Positions 23,838 to 31,765 are shown, numbered from the stretch's first letter. The stretch: DNA of 32,034 bases from JBCBSS01 sp039819065 (GCA_039819065.1 JBCBSS010000091.1:1-32034); one strand, 5' to 3'. The notes: generated by a model from the letters alone, not told the origin. Numbers and translations: made by a program.

Positions 23838-24305
23838 ATGAAAAAAAAGGTATTATTACTCTTTCTGACCTGCCTTGCTTCAGCGTCACTGAAAGCCCAG
23901 CAAAAGGAATATCTTGGGCTTCCTTCATTGACTTGGCCAAAACTCATGGGTATCAAGCTAGAAAAGGCTCAGGATGAGTTTGGAGAATATGATAAGCCGG
24001 TATTTTCAGAAGACGTAAAATTCCTGGAAGGTACCGAAGTATATTTGCCCGGTTATATTATTCCTTTCTCCGGTGGAGGGGCAAAATCAAAGTACTTCAT
24101 CTTGTCAGCATTACCGCTGTACGCCTGTTTCTTTTGTGGGGAAGGTGGGCCAGAATCCGTTATCGAGGTCTATCTGGATAGGGATGTGCTGTACACAGAA
24201 AAACCGATTGAGGTCAAAGGGAAGCTTAAACTCAACGACTCTGACCCCGACAAAATGTTCTATATTCTCGAAGACGCCGAATACCTGGGTGAGATCGACT
24301 TCTAA
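23838..24305 (+). CDS. Secreted CxxCG protein, paralog 2 (ABC cluster)
   Basis: A 155-residue exported protein starting at the ATG at 23838; a TTG two codons earlier is also open. The signal peptide is MKKKVLLLFLTCLASASLKAQ. The mature part reads FLEGTEVYLPGYIIPFSGGGAKSKYFILS, then the cysteine box ACFFCGEGGPESVIEV (Cys97, Cys100), then IEVKGKLKLNDSDPDKMFYILEDAEYLG. It is the paralog of the 21395 gene; both share the motif order and CFFCG-x-x-GPES-V-x-EV, with divergence elsewhere. It closes the four-gene cluster 20 bases after the permease and is convergent with the 2OG oxygenase gene (21-bp gap). Two non-identical copies suggest a heterodimer or two acceptors for one transporter. Function unknown. 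Confidence 0.8.
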   Translation: MKKKVLLLFLTCLASASLKAQQKEYLGLPSLTWPKLMGIKLEKAQDEFGEYDKPVFSEDVKFLEGTEVYLPGYIIPFSGGGAKSKYFILSALPLYACFFCGEGGPESVIEVYLDRDVLYTEKPIEVKGKLKLNDSDPDKMFYILEDAEYLGEIDF

Positions 24306-24326
24306 AAAACTATTGGCTAGAACGGA

Positions 24327-24875
24327 TCAAGACTGTCTTCTGTACATAATATCTGTACGCAATACGTACTTTAACCCGATTACCACTTCTTTCCCTTCGT
24401 GAAATACACTGTGAGGAAATATGATGGCGTCACCCGTTTCAGGTGATATCACCAAATCCTCAAAAGCAGTTTCACCTCCTTGATAGTCTTGATTTAAATA
24501 GATCATAAAAGTGAAGTAGCTGGCTTCAAATTCGTTTCTGACATAGCTACCATCACGATGTTTTTTAAACCGTTGACCGGTGGAGTATTTATAGAACCTG
24601 AAGAGCTCATTTAAACCCATTGATTTTGACAAACCGACTGTTTGGGGTGCTATGTGCTGCAATTCTTCCCAGAGCTCATCGGCCAGGTGCTTATCTTCTA
24701 GCAACACCCTTTCATTGTTTCTGATGCCCGGCATTCTACGTTGCCCCCTACCTGTATTGACTAGCGCTTCTTTGTACCCTATGTCCTCTGTTTTGGCGAT
24801 ATATTCCTGACATTTATTGGCAGTCCAAAAATCTTTTATCAAAATGATATCGCCTTCCAATATTCTTATTTCCAT
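24327..24875 (-). CDS. 2-oxoglutarate/Fe(II)-dependent oxygenase (prolyl-hydroxylase-like)
   Basis: A 182-residue P4Hc-type double-stranded beta-helix oxygenase. The iron triad is His106 and Asp108 in KKHRDGSY and His159 in PHSVFHEG. Arg173, or Lys169, in LKYVLRTDIMYRR should hold the 2-oxoglutarate carboxylate. The strand TFMIYLNQDYQGGETAFE and the segment SPETGDAIIFPHSVFHEG are standard for the family. Expected chemistry is hydroxylation of a protein side chain, with release of succinate and CO2. The length (about 180) is that of small bacterial PKHD-like enzymes. No substrate protein is evident nearby. The gene is monocistronic on the minus strand, followed in the window by the inverted-repeat element at 24962, which lies 86 bp upstream of its start. 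The family call is secure; the target is unknown. Confidence 0.9.
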   Translation of the reverse strand: MEIRILEGDIILIKDFWTANKCQEYIAKTEDIGYKEALVNTGRGQRRMPGIRNNERVLLEDKHLADELWEELQHIAPQTVGLSKSMGLNELFRFYKYSTGQRFKKHRDGSYVRNEFEASYFTFMIYLNQDYQGGETAFEDLVISPETGDAIIFPHSVFHEGKEVVIGLKYVLRTDIMYRRQS

Positions 24876-24961
24876 GGTTGTTTAGCTGAGTCAATAGACT
24901 AAAGTATAGCTTTTGATCTGTGAACTCCAAAGAATGCATGGAAATAAATAATGGTAATAAA

Positions 24962-25111
24962 AAAGAGGCTGTCTCAAAAGCTGTCTTTTCGATCCCGACG
25001 GGTCGGGAGAGAAATCTTACTCGACTCGAGGTGTTGATTATCCGGGGAGTAAGATTTCTCATCCCGATTGATCGGGATGACATTAAAACGGGCTTTTGAG
25101 ACAGCCTCTTT
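24962..25111. mobile_element. MITE-like element with 20-bp terminal inverted repeats, copy 2
   Basis: The terminal repeats are perfect over 20 bp: AAAGAGGCTGTCTCAAAAGC at 24962-24981 and its exact complement at 25092-25111. Inside are CCCGAC/GTCGGG hairpins on both sides and 14-bp arms GAGAAATCTTACTC (25009-25022) and GAGTAAGATTTCTC (25047-25060). It is 150 bp and non-coding. It lies 21 bp past the stop of the minus-strand lipoprotein gene, and may double as its terminator. The intact ends suggest it moved more recently than copy 1 at 16051. Clear target duplications could not be recognised. Confidence 0.75.
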
Positions 25112-25132
25112 AATTGTCGATACAATTGTTAA

Positions 25133-26650
25133 TTACATGATCAAGCTAGGCTGGAATATTTTCACTACTCCATCATCCTCAGAGCTTACGATCAACAGGC
25201 TACCGCCGGTTGGGCTATCTGCAGCGCTGACGAAAACAATACCCTCAGGAGCATCTCCTACTTCTAGAAGCTGTAGATACTGCGGTGAAGTGGGGTTAGT
25301 GATATCGTAAACTACTACTGCGTCAGCTCTTTCCAGGCCTATGAATGCAATCGTTCTCCCACCTACATTTCCAACCGCAACACCTTCAGGCTCTACACCT
25401 TTGTCGTCACTTCTGTTGTCAGGATAAAGTGAGCTGTTGTTGATTACACGCTCTTCAATATCATTCCCGCTATCGAAGACTAATTCACCGTCGTTAGCAT
25501 CCCAGATAGAAAATGAACGAGCACCGTAAGCATAAAGTACTTCGAATTCATCATCTCCGTCTGTATTGCCTAGTGTGTTAGTGATTTTCAATCTACCAAG
25601 GTTAGCTTCTTCTTGAAGGGTAGCCGCATCAGGGAAGTTAGTTGGGTCTAAAGTAACGTCAGCGATTCTCTCCTCTTCTTCAAAAGCGTCGTATTCCCTG
25701 GCATCACCTTCGTTGGCTGTAACGATGTATTCAGCACTTCCAGTAGAGAAATAAGCGATCGCATCTGGCTGATAAATACCTAGCACTGGTCTTGAAGCCA
25801 ATGAAACAGTACCATCTTCGTCGCTGGCATCTATTTCGTTACCCGCTACACTGAAGTCTTTGAATCCAAGTGGGAAGATATCAGTGATGGTGGCCGTAGT
25901 GAGGTCAACCCTCGCGATACCGTTGTTCTCCTGAAGAGAAACCCATGCTGTTCTAGAATCATCAGAAATAGTAACAAATTCAGGCTCGACATCTTGAGCC
26001 AAAGTAGCATTCGGACCGAAAACCCTAAGCCCTTCAGCCTCCAAAGCAGTCTCGTCACCGTTGAAGCTGGCAAAGTCAAGCGTTTGAACATTGAAGTTGC
26101 TTACAGTGATAATAGAAACTGAACCAACAGGGTCGTTCGTGTAATCATCGCTAGGTTCGCCTTCGTTAGCCACCACTACCAGAGATGCATCAGGAGTGAA
26201 AGTCACCATATCAGGAAGGGCCCCTACAGTTACCTGCTGTACTTGTTCTAATGTAGTAGTGTTAAAGAAAATGACTACACCATTGTCTTGCGTATTGTCA
26301 GCCTCTAATGCGACAGCCAACAACCCATTTCCAACAGCGACGCTATTAATACCTCCACCACCAGTGATGTTGATGCTTTGAGTAGAGTTAGGTGTGGTAG
26401 GGTCACTCAAATCTACAATATCGATAGTCGATCCGGTGGAGTTATTTTGAACAAACAGAAGGTTTGTTGCCGGATCAAAAGCAGAAATCTCAGCAGCGCC
26501 TTCTCCACCTACTAACATAATCTCTCCAATTTCTGCAAAAGTCGCTGGATCTTCATTTACAAAATTCTCACCTTCGTCATCGTCTCCACAAGACGAGAAA
26601 AGGACAGTAAATGAAACCAAAAGCGTAAAGAGGGTAAAATTCTTGGTCAT
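25133..26650 (-). CDS. Choice-of-anchor I-like lipoprotein (beta-propeller)
   Basis: A 505-residue lipoprotein. The N terminus is a lipobox signal, LLVSFTVLFSSC, with Cys21 followed by GDDDEGE. Acidic residues right after the cysteine are a known Bacteroidota surface-export signal, so it is probably on the outer face of the outer membrane. The body is a repeated YVTN/LVIVD-like beta-propeller (for example GGINSVAVGNGLLAVALEADNTQDNGVVIFF, PDMVTFTPDASLVVVANEGEPSDDYTNDPVGSVSII, GVEPEGVAVGNVGGRTIAFIGLERADAVVVYDI). The NEGEPSDDYTNDPVGSV and ANEGDAREYDAF boxes are typical of choice-of-anchor I proteins, some annotated as alkaline-phosphatase-like. No catalytic residues are obvious. A TAnnTTTG promoter box lies 28 bp upstream of the ATG. 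The family call is good; function is unknown. Confidence 0.85.
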   Translation of the reverse strand: MTKNFTLFTLLVSFTVLFSSCGDDDEGENFVNEDPATFAEIGEIMLVGGEGAAEISAFDPATNLLFVQNNSTGSTIDIVDLSDPTTPNSTQSINITGGGGINSVAVGNGLLAVALEADNTQDNGVVIFFNTTTLEQVQQVTVGALPDMVTFTPDASLVVVANEGEPSDDYTNDPVGSVSIITVSNFNVQTLDFASFNGDETALEAEGLRVFGPNATLAQDVEPEFVTISDDSRTAWVSLQENNGIARVDLTTATITDIFPLGFKDFSVAGNEIDASDEDGTVSLASRPVLGIYQPDAIAYFSTGSAEYIVTANEGDAREYDAFEEEERIADVTLDPTNFPDAATLQEEANLGRLKITNTLGNTDGDDEFEVLYAYGARSFSIWDANDGELVFDSGNDIEERVINNSSLYPDNRSDDKGVEPEGVAVGNVGGRTIAFIGLERADAVVVYDITNPTSPQYLQLLEVGDAPEGIVFVSAADSPTGGSLLIVSSEDDGVVKIFQPSLIM

Positions 26651-26678
26651 TTTTGTTTTCGTTTTGATTGTAAGCCTA

Positions 26679-26686
26679 CAAAAGTA
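26679..26686 (-). promoter_or_regulatory. Bacteroidota -7 box for the lipoprotein gene
   Basis: On the minus strand this reads TACTTTTG, an exact match to the Bacteroidota sigma-70 -7 consensus TAnnTTTG, with its upstream edge 36 bp before the ATG at 26650. A good -33 TTG at the usual spacing is not evident, so the call rests on the -7 box and its position. Confidence 0.4.
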
Positions 26687-26775
26687 ATTTTACCCAAAAT
26701 TGCTGGCCGATAAGAAACATTAAGCTTCTGTTAAAATTTAACCTACCTTTCTTAAAACAAAAATAACAGCATTGA

Positions 26776-28182
26776 TTAGGCCGTTGCCAGACGCAAATAG
26801 AGGCTTTTTCGGGTTCTTTTGATGATGAAAACTCTTCTTAACACCCTGATATAGAAGGGTAATAGGTATCCTAAGAAGGCCAGCACAGTCCCGTAAACAT
26901 TTATAGACAAAAGCTCCGCATAGGGGCCTGAGCTCAAGTATAAAGATGTGGGCAATAACTTAAACAGTAGCACCAAACCGGCTCCCACGCCAATCCAAAA
27001 TGTGAGTTGAAAGGATAGCTTAGGTGCCTTCATTTTCCATAGCAAGAATATAGGAGCAAGTCCCAGCACCATGGTACCACTGATAGTGGTGGCAGATAAT
27101 ACTTCAGGAGAAAAGAAAAGGGGAATCGAACCACCCACAGCGATCAGGATCATTACCATCCGTCCCTTGGTTAGTGTGACGGTACCTTTCTTATTCAAAT
27201 CCACTACCACGAGTTTGGCCACGGAAGTGAAGGTAGAATCTAGTGTAGAAGCAGCGGAAGTGATCATGATGAAGTTCATTAGCAAAGCAATGGCCACTCC
27301 CATCACCCTTGAAACTTCAAGCGCTGCATTTTCTGCTATACCCAATTCTCCTGCATAAATGCCTATAAATCCAAAAAGTGTAATGCTAGTAAAGCCTAGC
27401 AATGAAGCCAATAAATACGCTTTTAAGGTTTTCTTCGGCTTGGCGATGAAACCTCGATCAGTCAATACCGGATCGTGGAAAGGATAGCTGAAAATTTGAA
27501 TAAGGGCAACGAAGAACAGGTTCAATCCCGTGGACATACTCCACTCTCCTGTAGATGCCAATTCTACTACAGACTTCTCTTGACTAAATATGATACCCAA
27601 TACCGTGAACAGCAATACCCCGAATAATATCATCTGAAAAGCATCGGTGATCAGTGAACTTCTCAAACCTCCCTTCAGTGAATAACCCAAAGTAAGCGAA
27701 GTGAATATGAGTACAGCAGCGATATATCCTGTAGAACCAGGCTCACCGAAATATGATCCTATTACAGCGGTATTAGACCATACTTCATTGAATAGCCTGA
27801 TACCGATGATAAGTGTGAAAAGGACAATGGCAGATCTACCGAACCTGGTCTGCAGGAATTGGTGGATGCTTTCAAACTTTCCATTTACCCTCAATTGATA
27901 GATGATAATACCGGCTACAATAAAAGACAAATAGTAAACGGCGTAGGTAAGACCTCCTACCATGCCGAAGTTAGCGCCAAGGTTGGCGGTATTGGTTACT
28001 GATTTGGCCATAATCCAGGACATGGCCAAACTCGCTGTGATCAACATAAGTCCGGGTTCTTTGGCTTGATTAGAAGACCCGGAGAAAAAGCCTTTTCTGG
28101 TTTTGGCAACTGGGGAAAGAAAAAAGAGTAGTAGACTGGACGTTAATACAACCGTCCATTGCAACAATGCAATAGTATCCAT
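26776..28182 (-). CDS. Sodium:solute symporter family transporter
   Basis: A 468-residue, very hydrophobic inner-membrane protein with about 12-13 membrane segments, the length and spacing of the SSS (SLC5-like) family. Family-like features are the N-terminal LITASLAMSWIMAKSVTNTANLGANFGMVGGLTYAVYY, the fifth-sixth helix region GYSLKGGLRSSLITDAFQMILFGVLLF and the sodium-site helix MNFIMITSAASTLDSTFTSVAKLVVVDL. In that helix the SAASTLDST stretch corresponds to the Na2-site serines. Substrate cannot be assigned. It is followed on the same strand, after 125 bp, by the lipoprotein gene, which has its own promoter box, so the two may be separate units. Just upstream of its start are a GACGGT/ACCGTC palindrome and a large gap. 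Confidence 0.88.
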   Translation of the reverse strand: MDTIALLQWTVVLTSSLLLFFLSPVAKTRKGFFSGSSNQAKEPGLMLITASLAMSWIMAKSVTNTANLGANFGMVGGLTYAVYYLSFIVAGIIIYQLRVNGKFESIHQFLQTRFGRSAIVLFTLIIGIRLFNEVWSNTAVIGSYFGEPGSTGYIAAVLIFTSLTLGYSLKGGLRSSLITDAFQMILFGVLLFTVLGIIFSQEKSVVELASTGEWSMSTGLNLFFVALIQIFSYPFHDPVLTDRGFIAKPKKTLKAYLLASLLGFTSITLFGFIGIYAGELGIAENAALEVSRVMGVAIALLMNFIMITSAASTLDSTFTSVAKLVVVDLNKKGTVTLTKGRMVMILIAVGGSIPLFFSPEVLSATTISGTMVLGLAPIFLLWKMKAPKLSFQLTFWIGVGAGLVLLFKLLPTSLYLSSGPYAELLSINVYGTVLAFLGYLLPFYIRVLRRVFIIKRTRKSLYLRLATA

Positions 28183-28921
28183 TGGTAAATTGTAAAATGT
28201 GAGTTGAAATGATTTGTTGCGACGGTACTTTAACCGTCAGCTGATGAATGGGGAGTTATCAGCAGCAACAACATATCCAGGAACGTTCCCAGATGTGAAG
28301 AGAATAGGTGTGGCAGGATGTTTCGTAATCCTTATCGAAGCTATCCTGTTGAAGATTTAAATGAGTCATTGTTTTGTATTGCTGGCTAAATTTTTTTGCC
28401 TGAGTAATTTAGCTAACATGGATTCGGGTATTAAGATTCATTAAATAATAAAAATCTTACCCCTATAAATGTAGAAACCCCGCACAAGGCGTGCGGGGTA
28501 ACTATCAACCTTAAAATTAACCGTAAAATAACACTAAAAAAACCATGAAAGACTCTTTGCAAAAGTACCACCGTATGCGGTGCTCGCAAAGTCTATTCAA
28601 TGTTATAACAAATACATGTACTGAAAGTTGGTTTTTGGAAGATAAAGGAGACAGTTTAATTCCAGAATTAACCTTAACCCCCTAAAAATGAGGGATTTAA
28701 AAATGAAATTGGCTTAAAAAAAATTAACATATGTTGTAAGATGTTATACCTATTCTTACTACAAGATGGTATAACTGTTCTATTTCCAAGCTATTTCTTT
28801 CAAGCTACCTTGACCTCGGATGAATAGCAATAACGCCAGATGAAAGCAAAACCATGTGGTTCTACATCAATATGAGGCAGGTGGTGTTATAAAAGGGCAC
28901 CTTTATATGCAGAAAGTAAGG
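28183..28921. other. Long intergenic region with several hairpins
   Basis: 739 bp without a gene I can support strongly. Contents: a REP-like palindrome GACGGT/ACCGTC (28221-28238); arms GCTAAATT/AATTTAGC (28385-28392 and 28406-28413); a terminator-like GC hairpin (28477-28499); an A-rich leader-like stretch followed by a 46-codon open frame (28545-28685) whose first codons fold into a bulged hairpin (28550-28594); and an inverted repeat GTTATACC/GGTATAAC (28743-28750 and 28768-28775). The density of structure suggests a small RNA or an unusual regulatory leader. None of this can be named from sequence. Confidence 0.45.
28477..28499 (-). terminator. GC-rich hairpin, terminator-like on the minus strand
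   Basis: Arms ACCCCGCAC (28477-28485) and GTGCGGGGT (28491-28499) are perfect over 9 bp with a five-base loop. Read on the minus strand, the stem is followed by TTTCTACATTT, a weak T-run, so it could end transcripts coming from the small gene at 29083. On the plus strand no T-run follows, and the hairpin would then be a leader element. Confidence 0.5.
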
Positions 28922-29083
28922 CTATTTTGAACTGATCAAAGCCAGTACGAAACCAGTCACCACCATCCAGAACTGGAATTTGGCTATTGCGGGTATTACT
29001 ACCCACCCGGCATGCATAGCAACAGCGAGAACTACAATAATAATGGCCACAAGACGAAGGGTTGATCTTAATTTATTGCTCAT
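28922..29083 (-). CDS. Small 53-residue membrane protein
   Basis: A minus-strand frame from ATG at 29083 to TAG at 28922 encodes 53 residues starting MSNKLRSTLRLVAI. A basic N terminus (two Arg, one Lys) precedes two hydrophobic segments, about residues 11-22 (LVAIIIVVLAVA) and 38-51 (FWMVVTGFVLALIS). They are separated by a short HAGWVVIPAIAKFQ linker. The positive-inside layout and the clean stop support a genuine two-helix inner-membrane protein. It is divergent from the threonylcarbamoyl-AMP synthase gene, with about 104 bp between starts. No family is recognised, and expression is unproven. Confidence 0.6.
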   Translation of the reverse strand: MSNKLRSTLRLVAIIIVVLAVAMHAGWVVIPAIAKFQFWMVVTGFVLALISSK

Positions 29084-29156
29084 TCAAGTATCTGTTTGTG
29101 TGCGGTAAATATAAATTATCAAATCTAATAAGTCCGAAAAAGCGGATTTTAAATTG

Positions 29157-29164
29157 TAGATTTG
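29157..29164 (+). promoter_or_regulatory. Bacteroidota -7 box before the Sua5/YrdC-type gene
   Basis: TAGATTTG is an exact TAnnTTTG match ending 23 bp before the ATG at 29188. Such a short leader is normal in Bacteroidota, which rely little on Shine-Dalgarno pairing. No convincing -33 TTTG was seen. The box also argues against the longer open frame from 29062, which would start upstream of the promoter. Confidence 0.4.
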
Positions 29165-29187
29165 CCTGCCCTCACGGGCCTTTATCT

Positions 29188-30144
29188 ATGGCAGAAATAG
29201 GACAAGATATCGGTAAGGCCAGGGCCATCCTTGAAAGATCAGGGCTGGTGGCCATTCCAACAGAGACAGTCTACGGGTTAGCTGGCAATGCCTTGAACCC
29301 AGAGGCCATCGCACGGATCTTCAAAGTAAAAAACAGACCCACTTTCGACCCTTTGATCGTACATGCTGATTCATTGTCAAAGGTGGAAGAGTTCGTGGAG
29401 GAAATTCCAGAAAAGGCCTTATTGCTGGCCGAACGCTTCTGGCCTGGCCCCTTGACCTTATTATTGAATAAGAAGAAAAAAATACCCGATCTTGTCACTT
29501 CAGGTATGAAACGGGTAGCGGTCAGAATACCCGCACACCCCATTACCCTCAAATTATTAGAAAACCTGACTTTCCCTTTGGCAGCACCCAGCGCCAATCC
29601 TTTCGGTTATATCAGCCCGACCAAAGTTGAACACGTAAGAGATCAATTGGGCAATAAAATCGAATACATCCTGGACGGAGGCAATGCAGAAATCGGTATT
29701 GAATCAACCATCATCGGTTTTGAGAATGGCGTGCCTTTCGTATATCGTCTCGGTGGTATCAGTTTAGAAAAGATACAGAGCGTGATTGGCAAAGTGGAGG
29801 TACACGAACATTCTACTTCAGACCCACGGGCACCGGGCATGCTCAAGTCTCACTATGCGCCTAAGAAAAAGGTGATATTGGGCAATATTGATGATATGAT
29901 CAATGAATATCCGGCTGACGATATAGGGATTCTATCATTCAAAGATGTGTATTTCGAGATAGAAGATGACCGGCAGATCACACTTTCAGAAAGCGGTGAC
30001 TTGACGGTGGCGGCTAAAAACTTATTCTCGGCACTAAGAAAGCTCGACAAACTTCCTATTAAAATTATTCTGGCCGAAAAAGTACCTGACCACGGTCTTG
30101 GCAGAGCCATAAACGACAGATTGAAACGTGCTGCGGTGAAATGA
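29188..30144 (+). CDS. L-threonylcarbamoyladenylate synthase (Sua5/YwlC type)
   Basis: About 318 residues from the ATG at 29188. The enzyme condenses threonine, bicarbonate and ATP into threonylcarbamoyl-AMP, the first step of the t6A37 tRNA modification. The YrdC domain comes first, with IPTETVYGLAGNAL, IFKVKNRPTFDPLIVH, FWPGPLTLLL, VAVRIPAHP, PLAAPSANPFGYISPT and STIIGFENG. A linker with SDPRAPGMLKSHYAPKK leads to the roughly 110-residue C-terminal Sua5 domain, so this is the long Sua5 form and not the short TsaC. The upstream open frame to 29062 adds 42 residues with no family match. It is followed after 55 bp by pgk on the same strand. The assignment is secure. Confidence 0.94.
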   Translation: MAEIGQDIGKARAILERSGLVAIPTETVYGLAGNALNPEAIARIFKVKNRPTFDPLIVHADSLSKVEEFVEEIPEKALLLAERFWPGPLTLLLNKKKKIPDLVTSGMKRVAVRIPAHPITLKLLENLTFPLAAPSANPFGYISPTKVEHVRDQLGNKIEYILDGGNAEIGIESTIIGFENGVPFVYRLGGISLEKIQSVIGKVEVHEHSTSDPRAPGMLKSHYAPKKKVILGNIDDMINEYPADDIGILSFKDVYFEIEDDRQITLSESGDLTVAAKNLFSALRKLDKLPIKIILAEKVPDHGLGRAINDRLKRAAVK

Positions 30145-30199
30145 TTTTTAAGCAAAAGTATTTACCAGTCCTGTTAACCAATAAATTCTAAAATCCGAC

Positions 30200-31387
30200 A
30201 TGAGAACTATTGATGATTTTAACTTTCAAGGCAAAAGAGCCTTAGTACGCGTTGATTTCAATGTACCGCTCAATGATAAATTCGAAATAACTGACCATAC
30301 CCGGATTAAGGCAGCGGTTCCTACGATTAAGAAAATACTCTCAGATGGCGGTTCTGCCATATTGATGTCTCACCTTGGTAGACCGAAAGAAGGGCCTGAA
30401 GAAAAGTTCTCACTCAAACATCTCGTGTCTGATCTCAGCGAACGATTCGGCACTTCAGTAAAATTCTCAGGCGATTGCGTTGGGGAAGAAGCTGAAAAAA
30501 TGGCAAGCGAACTACAAGGCGGAGAAGTGTTATTGCTGGAAAATGTAAGGTTTCATAAAGGGGAAACAAAGGGTGATGAAGCATTCGCTAAATCACTGTC
30601 AGTGCTTGGTGATGTATACGTAAATGACGCCTTCGGAACTGCACACAGAGCACATGCTTCTACTACTGTAGCAGCCAAGTTCTTTGAAGATAAATTCACT
30701 GGTTATATCATGACTGCTGAATTGGAGAACGCGAAAAAGGTACTTGAAAACGCGCAAAGACCTTTTACCGCCATTATGGGCGGCGCCAAAATATCCGATA
30801 AGATATTGATCATTGAAAAGCTACTCGATAAAGTAGATAACCTGATCATCGGTGGAGGAATGTCATATACTTTCTTCAAGGCCATCGGAGGGCAGATTGG
30901 TAATTCGCTGGTAGAAGAGGATAAGCTTGACCTCGCCAAGTCTTTAATTGAGAAGGCCAAAGAAAAGGGTGTAGATCTGCAACTACCTTTAGATTCTATA
31001 GCAGCCGATGCTTTCGATAATGCTGCTAATACGCAAACCTGTAATAACCATGCTATTCCTGAAGGATGGATGGGATTGGACATCGGTCCTCAAGCCAGAG
31101 AGGTATTCTCCAGGGTAATCGGAGAATCGAAAACCATACTTTGGAATGGTCCTATGGGTGTATTTGAAATGTCGAACTTCGCGAAAGGCACGGAAGGCAT
31201 TGCTGACGCAGTGGTGAAAGCGACTGAAGGCGGAGGTTTCTCGCTCATCGGAGGTGGGGATTCCGCTGCTGCTGTAAACAACCTGGGCTATGGTGATAAG
31301 GTATCTTATGTATCAACCGGTGGCGGTGCCTTACTAGAATATATGGAGGGCAAAGTACTGCCTGGTGTGAAAGCCTTAGAAGATTAA
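30200..31387 (+). CDS. pgk: Phosphoglycerate kinase
   Basis: A 395-residue cytoplasmic glycolytic enzyme that moves phosphate between 1,3-bisphosphoglycerate and ADP. Landmarks are the N-terminal KRALVRVDFNVPLN, the substrate-binding arginines in DHTRIKAA and SHLGRPKEGP, LLENVRFHKGE, NDAFGTAHRAHAST, the hinge region IMGGAKISDKI and IIGGGMSYTFFKA, and nucleotide-binding WNGPMGVFE and LIGGGDSAAAV near the C terminus. The length equals the usual bacterial enzyme. It starts at ATG 30200. A strong intrinsic terminator begins 13 bp after the stop, so transcription of the Sua5-pgk pair probably ends there. Confidence 0.97.
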   Translation: MRTIDDFNFQGKRALVRVDFNVPLNDKFEITDHTRIKAAVPTIKKILSDGGSAILMSHLGRPKEGPEEKFSLKHLVSDLSERFGTSVKFSGDCVGEEAEKMASELQGGEVLLLENVRFHKGETKGDEAFAKSLSVLGDVYVNDAFGTAHRAHASTTVAAKFFEDKFTGYIMTAELENAKKVLENAQRPFTAIMGGAKISDKILIIEKLLDKVDNLIIGGGMSYTFFKAIGGQIGNSLVEEDKLDLAKSLIEKAKEKGVDLQLPLDSIAADAFDNAANTQTCNNHAIPEGWMGLDIGPQAREVFSRVIGESKTILWNGPMGVFEMSNFAKGTEGIADAVVKATEGGGFSLIGGGDSAAAVNNLGYGDKVSYVSTGGGALLEYMEGKVLPGVKALED

Positions 31388-31400
31388 AAGAATAAAAAGG

Positions 31401-31438
31401 AAGCCTACCCTGCCTCCTACCAGGCATGGTAGGCTTTT
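31401..31438 (+). terminator. Intrinsic terminator of pgk
   Basis: Arms AAGCCTACC (31401-31409) and GGTAGGCTT (31428-31436) are perfect. The stem continues inward as TGCCT/AGGCA after one mismatch, around a six-base loop. It closes into a TTTT run at 31435-31438, 13 bp after the pgk stop. Confidence 0.85.
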
Positions 31439-31765
31439 CTGTATCTACATTTGTTGGAGCGCGTTTGTAACGCGTTCGGCTTCTTAAGTACTTACATACC
31501 CCACGACTAGATACCTCCATCATTACTATCGCCAGCCGCTGCCCCGATCTGGTCGTAGCTTCCGCTACGATCCTTATACCGTTACCTTGACATAATTCAA
31601 GACTCGTTTATTGGTGTAGGGTTCTGGTTTCTTGTGACTGTTTTCTTTCCACTATTTCAAGGTAGTGCTTTTTGAAATCATACCGAGCGGACGCTCTTGC
31701 TGGTTTTAGGTCTTAGGACCGCTGCGCTTAACCTAAGACCGAGGAGGGTACCATTGAGGCCTATC

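Noticed and set aside
29062..29187. N-terminal extension of the Sua5/YrdC-type protein
   Set aside because: The added 42 residues do not match the family and would begin upstream of the TAnnTTTG box at 29157; it also overlaps the start of the divergent 53-residue gene.
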